The translations under genes were made by a program, and so were the position numbers. The notes under the pieces are model-generated. The model was not told the DNA's origin. It did not search any database and worked only from the letters and a program-made list of their open reading frames with translations. From RGIG1902 sp034926865 (GTDB taxonomy: Bacteria > Bacillota > Clostridia > Oscillospirales > Butyricicoccaceae), in contig JAYFQP010000037.1 in NCBI GenBank assembly GCA_034926865.1, positions 1 through 9,842 on the forward strand: a DNA stretch of 9,842 nt, in the 5' to 3' direction. Positions 1 through 5,996 of the stretch are shown one piece after another (position 1 is the stretch's first letter; every line of letters begins with the position of its first letter).

Positions 1-333
1 GATCAGGACACGCTCGACAAGCTGTCCAGCATGGCCGCAAGCCTACATATCGCCCCGGAGGAGCTGGGCCGGATCTTCGACACCTTCGGCCGCGTCGCTG
101 ACGCCGTCAAGGAGCTGGCTGCGAGGATCGTGGAGGTTTTCAAGGAGATCGCAGCGGCCGCCGTGGCTGCCGCCCGGGGCCTGCACGACGCGGTCGCCCG
201 CTGCTGCGTGCCATCTAAATGGATCTACCTCAGCAAGCACGCCAAGAAGGCGCGGACGCGCAAGAAGTACCGCAACCGCATCAGGCGCGAGATCATCGCC
301 GCGCTGGCCACAGGAGGGGGCGGCAGCGAGTGA
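1..333 (+). CDS. Small basic phage protein of unknown function, cut at the left edge
   Basis: The reading frame is open from base 1 (first residues DQDTLDKLSS) to a TGA at 331-333. The first ATG, at 31, has no ribosome binding site before it, so the real start is probably outside the window. The N-terminal two thirds looks helical and alanine-rich. The C-terminal third is strongly basic around KHAKKARTRKKYRNR, preceded by a WIYLSKHA segment. Short proteins with a similar LAKYAKKxRTRKK-like motif are, from memory, common in early regions of Clostridia phages, but I know no function for them. Nucleic acid binding is only a guess from the charge. It overlaps the next gene by four bases (GTGA). 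Confidence 0.72.
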   Translation, partial: DQDTLDKLSSMAASLHIAPEELGRIFDTFGRVADAVKELAARIVEVFKEIAAAAVAAARGLHDAVARCCVPSKWIYLSKHAKKARTRKKYRNRIRREIIAALATGGGGSE

Positions 334-539
334 AAGCCAAGTGCGCTGGCTGCGGCCTCTATTGGAGCACCAGCATCTACGCCAAGACAGATCCCTATAT
401 CTGCCCGCATTGTGAGAGCCGGCGCCGTGCCGGCGAACCGCTAAAAGCGGCCAAGCCGCCAATTTTGAAAGGAGCAGAACACCATGAAGAAACTGAACCA
501 GATCCCAAGAGGCACGATCATCCCATTCGCCGGGTATGA
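330..539 (+). CDS. Small zinc-ribbon protein, GTG start
   Basis: This 69-residue protein begins MKAKCAGCGLYW and carries two CxxC pairs, C5/C8 and C25/C28, spaced as in a zinc ribbon. The chosen start is the GTG at 330, which overlaps the TGA of the preceding gene. An AGGAGG at 312-317 lies upstream at a rather long spacing of 12 bases. A longer frame running back to 219 overlaps the previous gene and has no start signal, so it was rejected. The C-terminal 18 residues overlap the start of the DUF6273 gene by 56 bases, which is unusually long here. That tail is charged and has no visible fold. The function is unknown; zinc ribbons of this size in phages are often nucleic acid or protein adaptors. 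Confidence 0.6.
   Translation: MKAKCAGCGLYWSTSIYAKTDPYICPHCESRRRAGEPLKAAKPPILKGAEHHEETEPDPKRHDHPIRRV
468..476 (+). promoter_or_regulatory. Ribosome binding site of the recurrent AAAGGAGCA type
   Basis: AAAGGAGCA at 468-476 precedes the ATG at 484. The same nonamer precedes the DUF932 gene (2864-2872) and the 4634 methyltransferase gene (4618-4626). The first two leaders are also alike further on, both reading ACACCATGAA into the coding sequence. The repetition supports these three starts and suggests shared leader ancestry or similar translational strength. Confidence 0.75.
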
Positions 540-1143
540 GTGGATCGTGCTGGAGCACGACGGAACCACCACCCGCGTCCTCATGAAGGACATCCTCGAG
601 AACCGCGCCTTCGACGACGGCAACGACGCAGACTGGCGCGAGAGCAGCGCCCGGGCCTACCTGAACGGCGCCTTCCTCGATAACCTTCAGGACGCCGCAG
701 GCGACCACGCCGGCAGCATCCTCCCGCATGACTGCGACCTCACCGCAGCAGACGGCACCTTCCGCGAGACCAGCGACGACACCGTCAGTCTCCTCACCCT
801 TGACGAGTACCGCAGGAACCGCGACGTCATCGAGCCGATCGACGCGTGGTGGTGGCTGATCACTCGCGACAGCGCGTCGAACTCGTGCAACGTGCGCTAC
901 GTCAGCGCCGTTGGCTCTCTGGACGGCAGCGTCGCCTACCTTGGGAACTACGGCCTTCGGCCCGCTTTGACTCTGGACTCTGAACTCTTGATCTCTGAAG
1001 ATGGCGACGCAGCCGCAGAGGACGCGGCCGAAACCGCGAGGGCGCTGGCTGAAGTATGGAACCGCAGCCGCTACACCATGGAGCAGATCGTCGACGCGCT
1101 GGCCGCCTTCGCCCGCCTGCTGAAGGAGGACGCCAATGAGTAA
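484..1143 (+). CDS. DUF6273 domain protein with C-type-lectin-like C-terminus
   Basis: A 219-residue protein. The N-terminus (PRGTIIPFAGYEWIVLEHD) followed by WRESSARAYLNGAFLDN (51-67) matches the usual DUF6273 layout, in which a short beta domain leads into a W-x-x-S-x-x-R-x-x-L-N-x-x-F segment. Residues 121-165 continue with AWWWLITRDS, a serine/asparagine-rich stretch, LDGSV, and GLRPALTLD, the typical GVRPAL ending. This fold resembles formylglycine-generating-enzyme and C-type-lectin modules, which often bind ligands. A helical tail (175-219) follows. The start has a strong AAAGGAG nine bases upstream. The codons from about 910 to 1003 use T at the wobble position (GTT, TCT, CTT, GCT, ACT, GAT) far more than the surrounding C-ending codons, hinting at different origin or gene conversion. 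The role in an early phage operon is unknown. Confidence 0.8.
   Translation: MKKLNQIPRGTIIPFAGYEWIVLEHDGTTTRVLMKDILENRAFDDGNDADWRESSARAYLNGAFLDNLQDAAGDHAGSILPHDCDLTAADGTFRETSDDTVSLLTLDEYRRNRDVIEPIDAWWWLITRDSASNSCNVRYVSAVGSLDGSVAYLGNYGLRPALTLDSELLISEDGDAAAEDAAETARALAEVWNRSRYTMEQIVDALAAFARLLKEDANE
969..996 (+). repeat. Degenerate 7-bp tandem repeat in the DUF6273 gene
   Basis: GACTCTG at 969-975 is repeated exactly at 976-982 and followed by the weaker copies AACTCTT (983-989) and GATCTCT (990-996). It lies directly after the conserved GLRPAL codons and in the part of the gene with unusual codon use. Its role is unknown and it may be chance. Confidence 0.45.
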
Positions 1144-1855
1144 CCTCTCCGGCCTGCTCGACCGCTACAAGGGCCTCGTTATCTTTGACACGGAAACCAG
1201 CGGCCTCGACCCCAACAAAAGCCAGATCATCGAACTGGCGGCCCTGCGCGTAGAGCGCACCGGGACGGGCGCCCTGCGCATTGCCGGCAAGATGGACACC
1301 TTCGTCAAGCTGCCCGACGGCGAGAAGCTGCCGGAGAACATCACCGCCCTCACCGGCATCACCGACCACCTCCTTCAGTCGGAGGGCGTGCAGCCGGCAA
1401 AGGCAGCCGGGCACATCGCGAAGCTCATGCAGCCCGGGCCCGTCCTGATGATCGCCCACAATGCGCAGTTTGACGCCTGCTTCCTTCGGCTGCTGCTGCG
1501 CGGCGTCAAGGTCGGCCGAGTCGACTGGCTGGACAGCCTGACGATCTACAAAGACCGGCGCCCGTACCCGCACAAGCTGGCCAACGCCATCCTCGCCTAT
1601 GACCTCGGGGGCAAGGTGCAGAACAGCCACCGGGCCATTGACGACGTGCTGGCCCTGTTTGAGGTACTGAAGGCCATGGACGAGGAGCGCGATGATCTGG
1701 CCTCCTACGTCAACCTGTTCGGCTACAACCCCAAGTACGGCGTCAGCGGCAGCAGGATCGTCGGCGTCAGATACGAGCCGCAGGGCTTCAACGATGTCAT
1801 GACGCGGCCGGAGCGCACCCTGCCGGCGCGAGTGGCGAGGGGGTGCTCGTCGTGA
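1136..1855 (+). CDS. DEDDh 3'-5' exonuclease (DnaQ/polymerase III epsilon-like)
   Basis: A 239-residue exonuclease of the DnaQ superfamily, expected to remove nucleotides from DNA 3' ends using two metal ions. The motifs are complete: Exo I IFDTETSG (D18, E20), Exo II HNAQFD (D113), and Exo III with H165 and D170 in HRAIDD. The segment LTGITDHLL after the first strand is also typical. The C-terminal 45 residues (YNPKYGVSG onward) are beyond the nuclease core and unassigned. An AAGGAGG at 1123-1129 precedes the ATG, and the gene overlaps the DUF6273 gene by eight bases. In phages such stand-alone exonucleases may proofread, process recombination ends or degrade host DNA; which applies here cannot be told from sequence. 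Confidence 0.93.
   Translation: MSNLSGLLDRYKGLVIFDTETSGLDPNKSQIIELAALRVERTGTGALRIAGKMDTFVKLPDGEKLPENITALTGITDHLLQSEGVQPAKAAGHIAKLMQPGPVLMIAHNAQFDACFLRLLLRGVKVGRVDWLDSLTIYKDRRPYPHKLANAILAYDLGGKVQNSHRAIDDVLALFEVLKAMDEERDDLASYVNLFGYNPKYGVSGSRIVGVRYEPQGFNDVMTRPERTLPARVARGCSS
1837..1843 (+). promoter_or_regulatory. Ribosome binding site deciding a GTG start at 1852
   Basis: GAGGGGG at 1837-1843 is placed correctly for the GTG at 1852 but would overlap the alternative GTG at 1843. It therefore supports the shorter methyltransferase start MKYVGSK, which also forms a GTGA overlap with the preceding stop. Confidence 0.6.
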
Positions 1856-2595
1856 AATACGTCGGGAGCAAGCAACGACTCAGCGCCCAGATCGTTCCGC
1901 TTATTCACAGAGGGATCGAGGCAGCGAGCTCCAGCCTCTACATAGAGCCATTCGTAGGCGGCGCCAACATCATCGACAAAATAAGCGCACCATGCAAGAT
2001 CGGAGCAGATAACGACAAGTTCCTGATCGAGCTCTTGAACGCAGCAAAAGGCGGGCAGGAGATCCCGGAGACCATTACCAGAGAGCAATATGACGCCGTG
2101 CGGCAGAACATGGCCGCCTTCCCGGAGTGGTACGTCGGGCTGGTCGGCTTCTGCGCCTCGTACAACGCCAAGTTTTTCGGGGGCTACGCGAACGGAGTCC
2201 ACACCAAAATCGGAACCATCAGAAACTACACAGACGAGGCTATCAGAAACCTCAAGCAGCAGGCGCCGCGTCTGTCCGACTCCGCCCTGCTGTGCTGCGA
2301 CTACCGGCAATGGAGCGGCTTCAAAGGGGCGACCATTTACTGCGATCCGCCATACGCCGGCGTCACAGGGTACGGCGGGAAGGCGTTCAACAGCGCAGAG
2401 TTCTTCGAGTGGTGCCGAATGATGGGAAGGCAGAACGTCGTCGTCGTTTCCGAATATGAGGCCCCGAGCGATTTTTACGAGGTGGAAGGCTTCGAGCTGA
2501 CGACGACGCTGGACAAAAAACAGAAGCTCAAGCGCACCGAGCGCATCTACACCATCGGCATCGGCGCCGACCTGTTCCGGGAGGTGGTCGCTTGA
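1852..2595 (+). CDS. D12-class (Dam-like) N6-adenine DNA methyltransferase
   Basis: A 247-residue enzyme expected to transfer a methyl group from S-adenosylmethionine to N6 of adenine in a short DNA site. It starts KYVGSKQRL, the motif X form of D12 enzymes, continues with motif I IEPFVGGANI (31-40), and has the catalytic motif IV DPPY at 165-168. This order (X, I, IV) is the alpha-class arrangement of Dam. The length is close to Dam. The recognition site cannot be read from the sequence; GATC is common for the family but not assured. GTG at 1852 was preferred over GTG at 1843 because of the ribosome binding site. No restriction endonuclease is adjacent, so it is an orphan, probably protecting phage DNA from host restriction. 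Confidence 0.92.
   Translation: MKYVGSKQRLSAQIVPLIHRGIEAASSSLYIEPFVGGANIIDKISAPCKIGADNDKFLIELLNAAKGGQEIPETITREQYDAVRQNMAAFPEWYVGLVGFCASYNAKFFGGYANGVHTKIGTIRNYTDEAIRNLKQQAPRLSDSALLCCDYRQWSGFKGATIYCDPPYAGVTGYGGKAFNSAEFFEWCRMMGRQNVVVVSEYEAPSDFYEVEGFELTTTLDKKQKLKRTERIYTIGIGADLFREVVA
2579..2587 (+). promoter_or_regulatory. Ribosome binding site deciding a TTG start at 2592
   Basis: GGGAGGTGG at 2579-2587 stands six bases before TTG 2592 (measured from GGAGGT). The TTG shares its last two bases with the TGA stop of the methyltransferase. No ATG in that frame is as well placed. Confidence 0.65.
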
Positions 2596-2864
2596 GCGCG
2601 AGCGCACCGATCACCATCACCAGCCAAGAGCTCCGGGATGGCGTCGAGGATCAGCTCAACAAGTGGATCCCCGACAACCTGTGGAAGCGGGCCGAGCACT
2701 ATGCCCGCCGAAAGCTGGAGGACTGCCGGCAAAGACAGCCGGAGGTCGACTACTACAACAACGCCTACCTCATGCTGCTGACGGCCGACACCGTCCGCGA
2801 GCTGGCGTTCAGCGATTACACAATATCCCGGAGCGCCGCCATCATGGCCGCCCGGGCCGAATGA
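2592..2864 (+). CDS. Hypothetical phage protein, TTG start
   Basis: A 90-residue soluble protein I do not recognise. It looks mostly helical, with the segments SQELRDGVEDQLNKW and NLWKRAEHYARRKLEDC and a single cysteine in the middle; there is no signal peptide, membrane segment or metal motif. The TTG start is supported by a strong ribosome binding site and a TTGA overlap with the upstream stop, so it is probably translationally coupled to the methyltransferase. A longer + frame at 2663-2881 is a shadow. Its place between the methyltransferase and DUF932 genes gives no clear clue to its job. Confidence 0.75.
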   Translation: MSASAPITITSQELRDGVEDQLNKWIPDNLWKRAEHYARRKLEDCRQRQPEVDYYNNAYLMLLTADTVRELAFSDYTISRSAAIMAARAE

Positions 2865-2877
2865 AAGGAGCAACACC

Positions 2878-3966
2878 ATGAAAACAGGAAGAACCCTTCA
2901 GGAGCTCGCCATCGAGCTCGACCGCCAGCAGAACGCAAAGCGCGACCTTCTGGTCGACACACCCGCCCTCAGCCTCGCGCTGGATAAGGACGCCGGGCAG
3001 CTCACCCTCGACATCAACAAGGGGCAGGGCTCCGACGGCATCGTCGAAGTCGAGCGCATGGGCGTCAACGAGATCGCCCACCGCCAGATCGGGCAGCACC
3101 TCGGGATCCCGGCCCGCTACTACGACAAAATGCGGACGGATTACCCAGAGCTGCTGACCGCCAACGTCAACGGCTGGTTTGGAAAGACCCCGGCGACCAG
3201 AATGATCCGCACGCTGGACGGAACCGCCCGCGCCTTTTTGTCGGACAAGTACCGCCGGATCGACAACTACGAGGTGGCGCAGACCGTTCTCCCGCTCATT
3301 CGCGACATGAACGGGGCCACAGTCGAGAGCTGCGAGCTCACAGACGCCAGAATGTACCTGAAGGTCGTCAACCCCCGGATCACCGCAGAGGTCAAGAAGG
3401 GCGACATCGTGCAGGCCGGCCTTCTCATAACCAACAGCGAGACCGGGCAGGGCTCCGTCTCAGTCAGCCCCTTGATCTACCGGCTGGTGTGCACGAACGG
3501 CATGATCGCAGCGGACAACACCCTGCGCAAGTACCACGTCGGCCGGGCGAACGAAGCGGGCGACGACTTTGACATCTACCGCAGCGAGACCATCGAGGCC
3601 GACGACCGCGCCTTCATGATGAAGATCGAGGACACGGTCAGGGCGGCCGTCGATCAGGCCAAGTTCCAGCAGATCGTGAACCGTATGCGCGAAGCCACGG
3701 AGGCCCGCATGGAGGCCAAGGCCGTCCCGCAGGTCGTGGAGCTGGCCGCCAAGGAGTTCAGCCTCACACAGGACGAGGGCAACGGGATCCTCGGGCACCT
3801 CATTCAGGGCGGCGACCTCTCCCTCTACGGTCTGGCCAACGCCGTCACCCGCCACAGTCAGGACGTGGTCAGCTACGACCGGGCCACAGAGCTCGAGGCG
3901 ACTGGCTGGCGCATGATGACCATGAGCCCGGCCCTCTGGAGACGCCTGAACGAGGTGAACGCATGA
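2878..3966 (+). CDS. DUF932 domain protein (phage/plasmid-like protein family)
   Basis: A 362-residue protein matching DUF932, a family found on phages and plasmids, often near replication or recombination genes. Supporting segments are the early IGQHLGIPARYYDKM, TLDGTARAFLSDKYRRIDN, the central SVSVSPLIYRLVCTNGM, and the late LYGLANAVTRHSQDV, all placed as in family members. The length is normal for the family. No catalytic motif is known and the biochemical function is unsettled. The start follows AAAGGAG seven bases upstream, in a 13-base gap after the preceding stop. The gene ends in an ATGA overlap with the cell wall hydrolase gene. Confidence 0.92.
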   Translation: MKTGRTLQELAIELDRQQNAKRDLLVDTPALSLALDKDAGQLTLDINKGQGSDGIVEVERMGVNEIAHRQIGQHLGIPARYYDKMRTDYPELLTANVNGWFGKTPATRMIRTLDGTARAFLSDKYRRIDNYEVAQTVLPLIRDMNGATVESCELTDARMYLKVVNPRITAEVKKGDIVQAGLLITNSETGQGSVSVSPLIYRLVCTNGMIAADNTLRKYHVGRANEAGDDFDIYRSETIEADDRAFMMKIEDTVRAAVDQAKFQQIVNRMREATEARMEAKAVPQVVELAAKEFSLTQDEGNGILGHLIQGGDLSLYGLANAVTRHSQDVVSYDRATELEATGWRMMTMSPALWRRLNEVNA

Positions 3967-4637
3967 CCGGGAAAAAAGTGGGGGCCGCCCGAAGCAACCG
4001 GACGACCCCCGCGAGAGCGTCCAACTATGCAGCCGAAACGTCCCGCACCCACAGTATAGCACGCAGAAGCCGCCGTGCCAAGTACCAGCGCAGGAGGATC
4101 GCCCTCCTGCTGGTACTGGCGGCACTGGTGGCCGGCATTACATACCTCGCAATCAGCCGGCAGACCGAAGATCAGCCGGCGGTCGACCGCCCGGCGTCCA
4201 CGATCACGGCCACATCTGAGGCGGCCGAAACACCGGCAGAAACGGCCGAGGCACAACCGGAGGCCACCCCGCGCTACGCCCTCTCCGATTATGAGCGCGA
4301 CGTCGTCGAGCGCGTGGTCATGGCAGAGGCCGGCGGGGAGTCCTACGAAGGCCAGATGCTCGTCGCCCAGTGCATCCTCAACGCGGCCGAGAAAACGGGC
4401 ACAGCGCCTTCGGAGGCCGTCGTGACCTACCAGTACACCAGCGCCCGGCCAGACCCCACACAAAGCGTCAGGGACGCCGTGGCGGCCGTTTTCGACGACG
4501 GGGACACCGTGACGGACGAGCCGGTCATGTACTTCTATAATCCCGCCAGAGTGACGAGCGCGTGGCATGAGAGCCAGATCTTCGTCATCGAGGTCGGCGG
4601 GCACCGCTTTTTCGCAGAAAGGAGCACAATCGCATGA
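3963..4637 (+). CDS. Membrane-anchored SleB-type cell wall hydrolase
   Basis: A 224-residue protein with a basic cytoplasmic N-terminus (1-45), one membrane segment (about 46-64, IALLLVLAALVAGITYLAI), a Pro/Ala/Thr/Glu linker (65-105) and a SleB hydrolase_2 domain (about 108-218). The domain opens with ERDVVERVVMAEAGGES, where E122 corresponds to the catalytic glutamate of SleB lytic transglycosylases, and ends with FYNPARVTSAWHESQIF and GGHRFF. It probably cuts peptidoglycan glycan strands from the outer face of the membrane. The linkage to the membrane and the position inside an early replication operon, not a lysis cassette, are notable. GAGGTG at about 3950-3955 precedes the ATG, which overlaps the DUF932 stop. 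Roles could be cell wall remodelling, superinfection exclusion or lysis; the sequence does not decide. Confidence 0.88.
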   Translation: MTGKKVGAARSNRTTPARASNYAAETSRTHSIARRSRRAKYQRRRIALLLVLAALVAGITYLAISRQTEDQPAVDRPASTITATSEAAETPAETAEAQPEATPRYALSDYERDVVERVVMAEAGGESYEGQMLVAQCILNAAEKTGTAPSEAVVTYQYTSARPDPTQSVRDAVAAVFDDGDTVTDEPVMYFYNPARVTSAWHESQIFVIEVGGHRFFAERSTIA

Positions 4638-4924
4638 TCCAGACAAACACAGTCATCACGGGCGACAGCCTGACCGTCCTGCGCGGCATGGAGGCCGAAA
4701 GCGTGGACATGGTCATCACCGACCCGCCCTACGGCATCGACTACCAAAGCGGCCGCAAGGAAAAAGATCGGCGACTCGCAAAGATCAGCAACGACAAGGC
4801 CCCGTTCATCTGGTGGATCTATGACGCCGCACGCGTCCTGAAGTCGCGGGGGGGGGGGTACTCTGTTTTTCAAGATGGGATGTTCAACAGGTTTTTGTTG
4901 ACGCCATGCGCCTCGCCGGCCTGA
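4634..4924 (+). CDS. Beta-class N6/N4 DNA methyltransferase, N-terminal part (frame broken at poly-G)
   Basis: The first 73 or so residues are a normal methyltransferase N-terminus: GDSL at 10-13, then the catalytic DPPY at 30-33 followed by GIDY, and IWWIYDAARVLKS. Directly after this, 11 consecutive Gs (4848-4858) put translation in the wrong frame. The remaining residues (YSVFQDGMFNRFLLTPCASPA) look unrelated and end at 4924. The true continuation is in the +1-register frame, whose codons from 4858 read VLCFSRWDVQQVFVDAM. Nine or twelve Gs would join the halves. The ATG at 4634 overlaps the hydrolase stop (ATGA) and follows AAAGGAGCA. As written, the product lacks the SAM-binding motif and should be inactive. 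Confidence 0.8.
   Translation: MIQTNTVITGDSLTVLRGMEAESVDMVITDPPYGIDYQSGRKEKDRRLAKISNDKAPFIWWIYDAARVLKSRGGGYSVFQDGMFNRFLLTPCASPA
4848..4858 (+). repeat. 11-G homopolymer at the methyltransferase frameshift
   Basis: Eleven consecutive Gs lie in the only stretch (about 4825-4924) where both methyltransferase frames are open. Methyltransferase-like residues stop at its left side in one frame and resume at its right side in another. Loss of two or gain of one G restores a full enzyme. Long G tracts mutate readily by slippage, and are also prone to sequencing and assembly errors. Confidence 0.9.
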
Positions 4925-5319
4925 CCGTCAAGTCGGTCATCGTGTGGGACAGGCAGGCCCACGGAATGGGAGACCTGAAGGCGTCGTTCGCCCCGCGCCA
5001 TGATGTCGTCATCTTTGCCACAAAGGGGAGCTTCGCCTTCCCGGGGAGACGGCCGGACGATGTCATCGCCTGCCCGAAGGTCGGCAACGCCAGCCTGATC
5101 CACCCGAACGAGAAGCCGATCGCGCTGCTCGAGCGCCTCGTCGAGGCCACCACCGAGCCCAACGACATCATTCTGGATCCGTTCGCCGGCAGCGGCTCCA
5201 CGCTGGCCGCAGCGGCCAAAACCGGGCGCCGGTACATAGGCATCGAAATTGACCAGAAATACAGCGACATCGCGGCGAAAAGAGCCGCCGAATATCAGAA
5301 AGGAGACACCGCATCATGA
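4906..5319 (+). CDS. Beta-class N6/N4 DNA methyltransferase, C-terminal part
   Basis: This frame holds the rest of the enzyme begun at 4634. It contains VKSVIVWDR, the IHPNEKP motif (65-71) and the SAM-binding motif I DPFAGSG (91-97) after DIIL, then GRRYIGIEID. Motif IV before motif I is the beta-class order of N6-adenine/N4-cytosine enzymes. The frame is open back to 4825 and methyltransferase-like from about 4858, so the ATG at 4906 is the first ATG, not a convincing start; no ribosome binding site precedes it. The joined protein would be about 227 residues with nine Gs, normal for phage enzymes of this type. It overlaps the Gam-like gene by four bases (ATGA). With the Dam-like enzyme this makes two orphan methyltransferases. 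Confidence 0.8.
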   Translation: MRLAGLTVKSVIVWDRQAHGMGDLKASFAPRHDVVIFATKGSFAFPGRRPDDVIACPKVGNASLIHPNEKPIALLERLVEATTEPNDIILDPFAGSGSTLAAAAKTGRRYIGIEIDQKYSDIAAKRAAEYQKGDTAS

Positions 5320-5984
5320 GCGACAAGACCATCGCGGCGCTCGCCGCAGAAACCGAGCAGGCCAAAGAGACCGCAGAGGTGTCCGCCCCTGCTGAGGAGA
5401 CCAAGACCGAGGCCACCCCGGCCGAGGAGCTGCCTGCTGCTACCCTTGACGAGCTGGAGCAACTCGACCTCGGCGCCGTCACCCCGGAGGAGCGCCCGCC
5501 CTTCCGCATCACGGACGACCGCTGCGCAGACTGGGCCGTCCGCAAGATCAACGACGAACGCGCCGAATACGACCGCCTGAAGGCTCTGGCGGACGAGCAG
5601 ATTGCAGCCATCACGGAGAAAGCCGACGCAGCACGGCGCCGCTTTGAGAACGGCACGAGCTTCCTGACCGGCTGCCTCGCGGACTATTTCAACCATGTGC
5701 CCCACAAGACCACAAAGACAACCGAAAAATACCGGCTGCTCTCCGGCACCCTCGTCCTGAAGAAGGGCGGCATCAAGTCAGCAGCAGACGACAAGAAGCT
5801 GGTTCCGTGGCTGAAGGCTAACGGCTACGGGGATCTTGTCAAGACCGTGGAGACCTCCGAGTGGGGCGAGCTGAAGAAGAAGCTCACCTTCACCGGAACG
5901 GTCGCAACCATTCAGGAAACCGGCGAGATCGTCGAGGGCGTCACGGTCATGGAGGCGCCCGACATCTTCAAGGTCGAAGCGTAA
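5316..5984 (+). CDS. Gam-like host-nuclease inhibitor (Gp157/Mu Gam type)
   Basis: A 222-residue protein whose core (about 65-220) resembles Clostridia phage proteins annotated as host-nuclease inhibitor Gam family, also close to Siphovirus Gp157. Typical segments are ITDDRCADWAVRKINDERAEY, a coiled-coil stretch to about 112, FLTGCLADYFNHVPHKTTKT, YRLLSGTLVLKKGG and EIVEGVTVMEAPDIFKV. Gam proteins bind DNA ends and shield them from RecBCD/AddAB-type nucleases, which fits the neighbouring ERF gene. The first 60 residues are an alanine/glutamate/threonine-rich, strongly acidic extension that core family members often lack. The ATG overlaps the methyltransferase stop, with AAAGGAG upstream. Gam versus Gp157 cannot be settled by eye. 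Confidence 0.85.
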   Translation: MSDKTIAALAAETEQAKETAEVSAPAEETKTEATPAEELPAATLDELEQLDLGAVTPEERPPFRITDDRCADWAVRKINDERAEYDRLKALADEQIAAITEKADAARRRFENGTSFLTGCLADYFNHVPHKTTKTTEKYRLLSGTLVLKKGGIKSAADDKKLVPWLKANGYGDLVKTVETSEWGELKKKLTFTGTVATIQETGEIVEGVTVMEAPDIFKVEA

Positions 5985-5996
5985 AGGAGGCCCATC

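Noticed and set aside
1723..2607. 294-codon open frame on the - strand
   Set aside because: It lies fully antisense to the exonuclease and Dam-like genes, which have complete family motifs. High GC gives long antisense frames; no start signal or recognisable domain was seen.
4178..4191. 14-bp perfect palindrome GGCGGTCGACCGCC in the hydrolase gene, sharing CGGTCGACCG with the 7247-7258 palindrome
   Set aside because: It is a single copy inside a coding linker, and self-complementary CG-rich words arise easily at this base composition.
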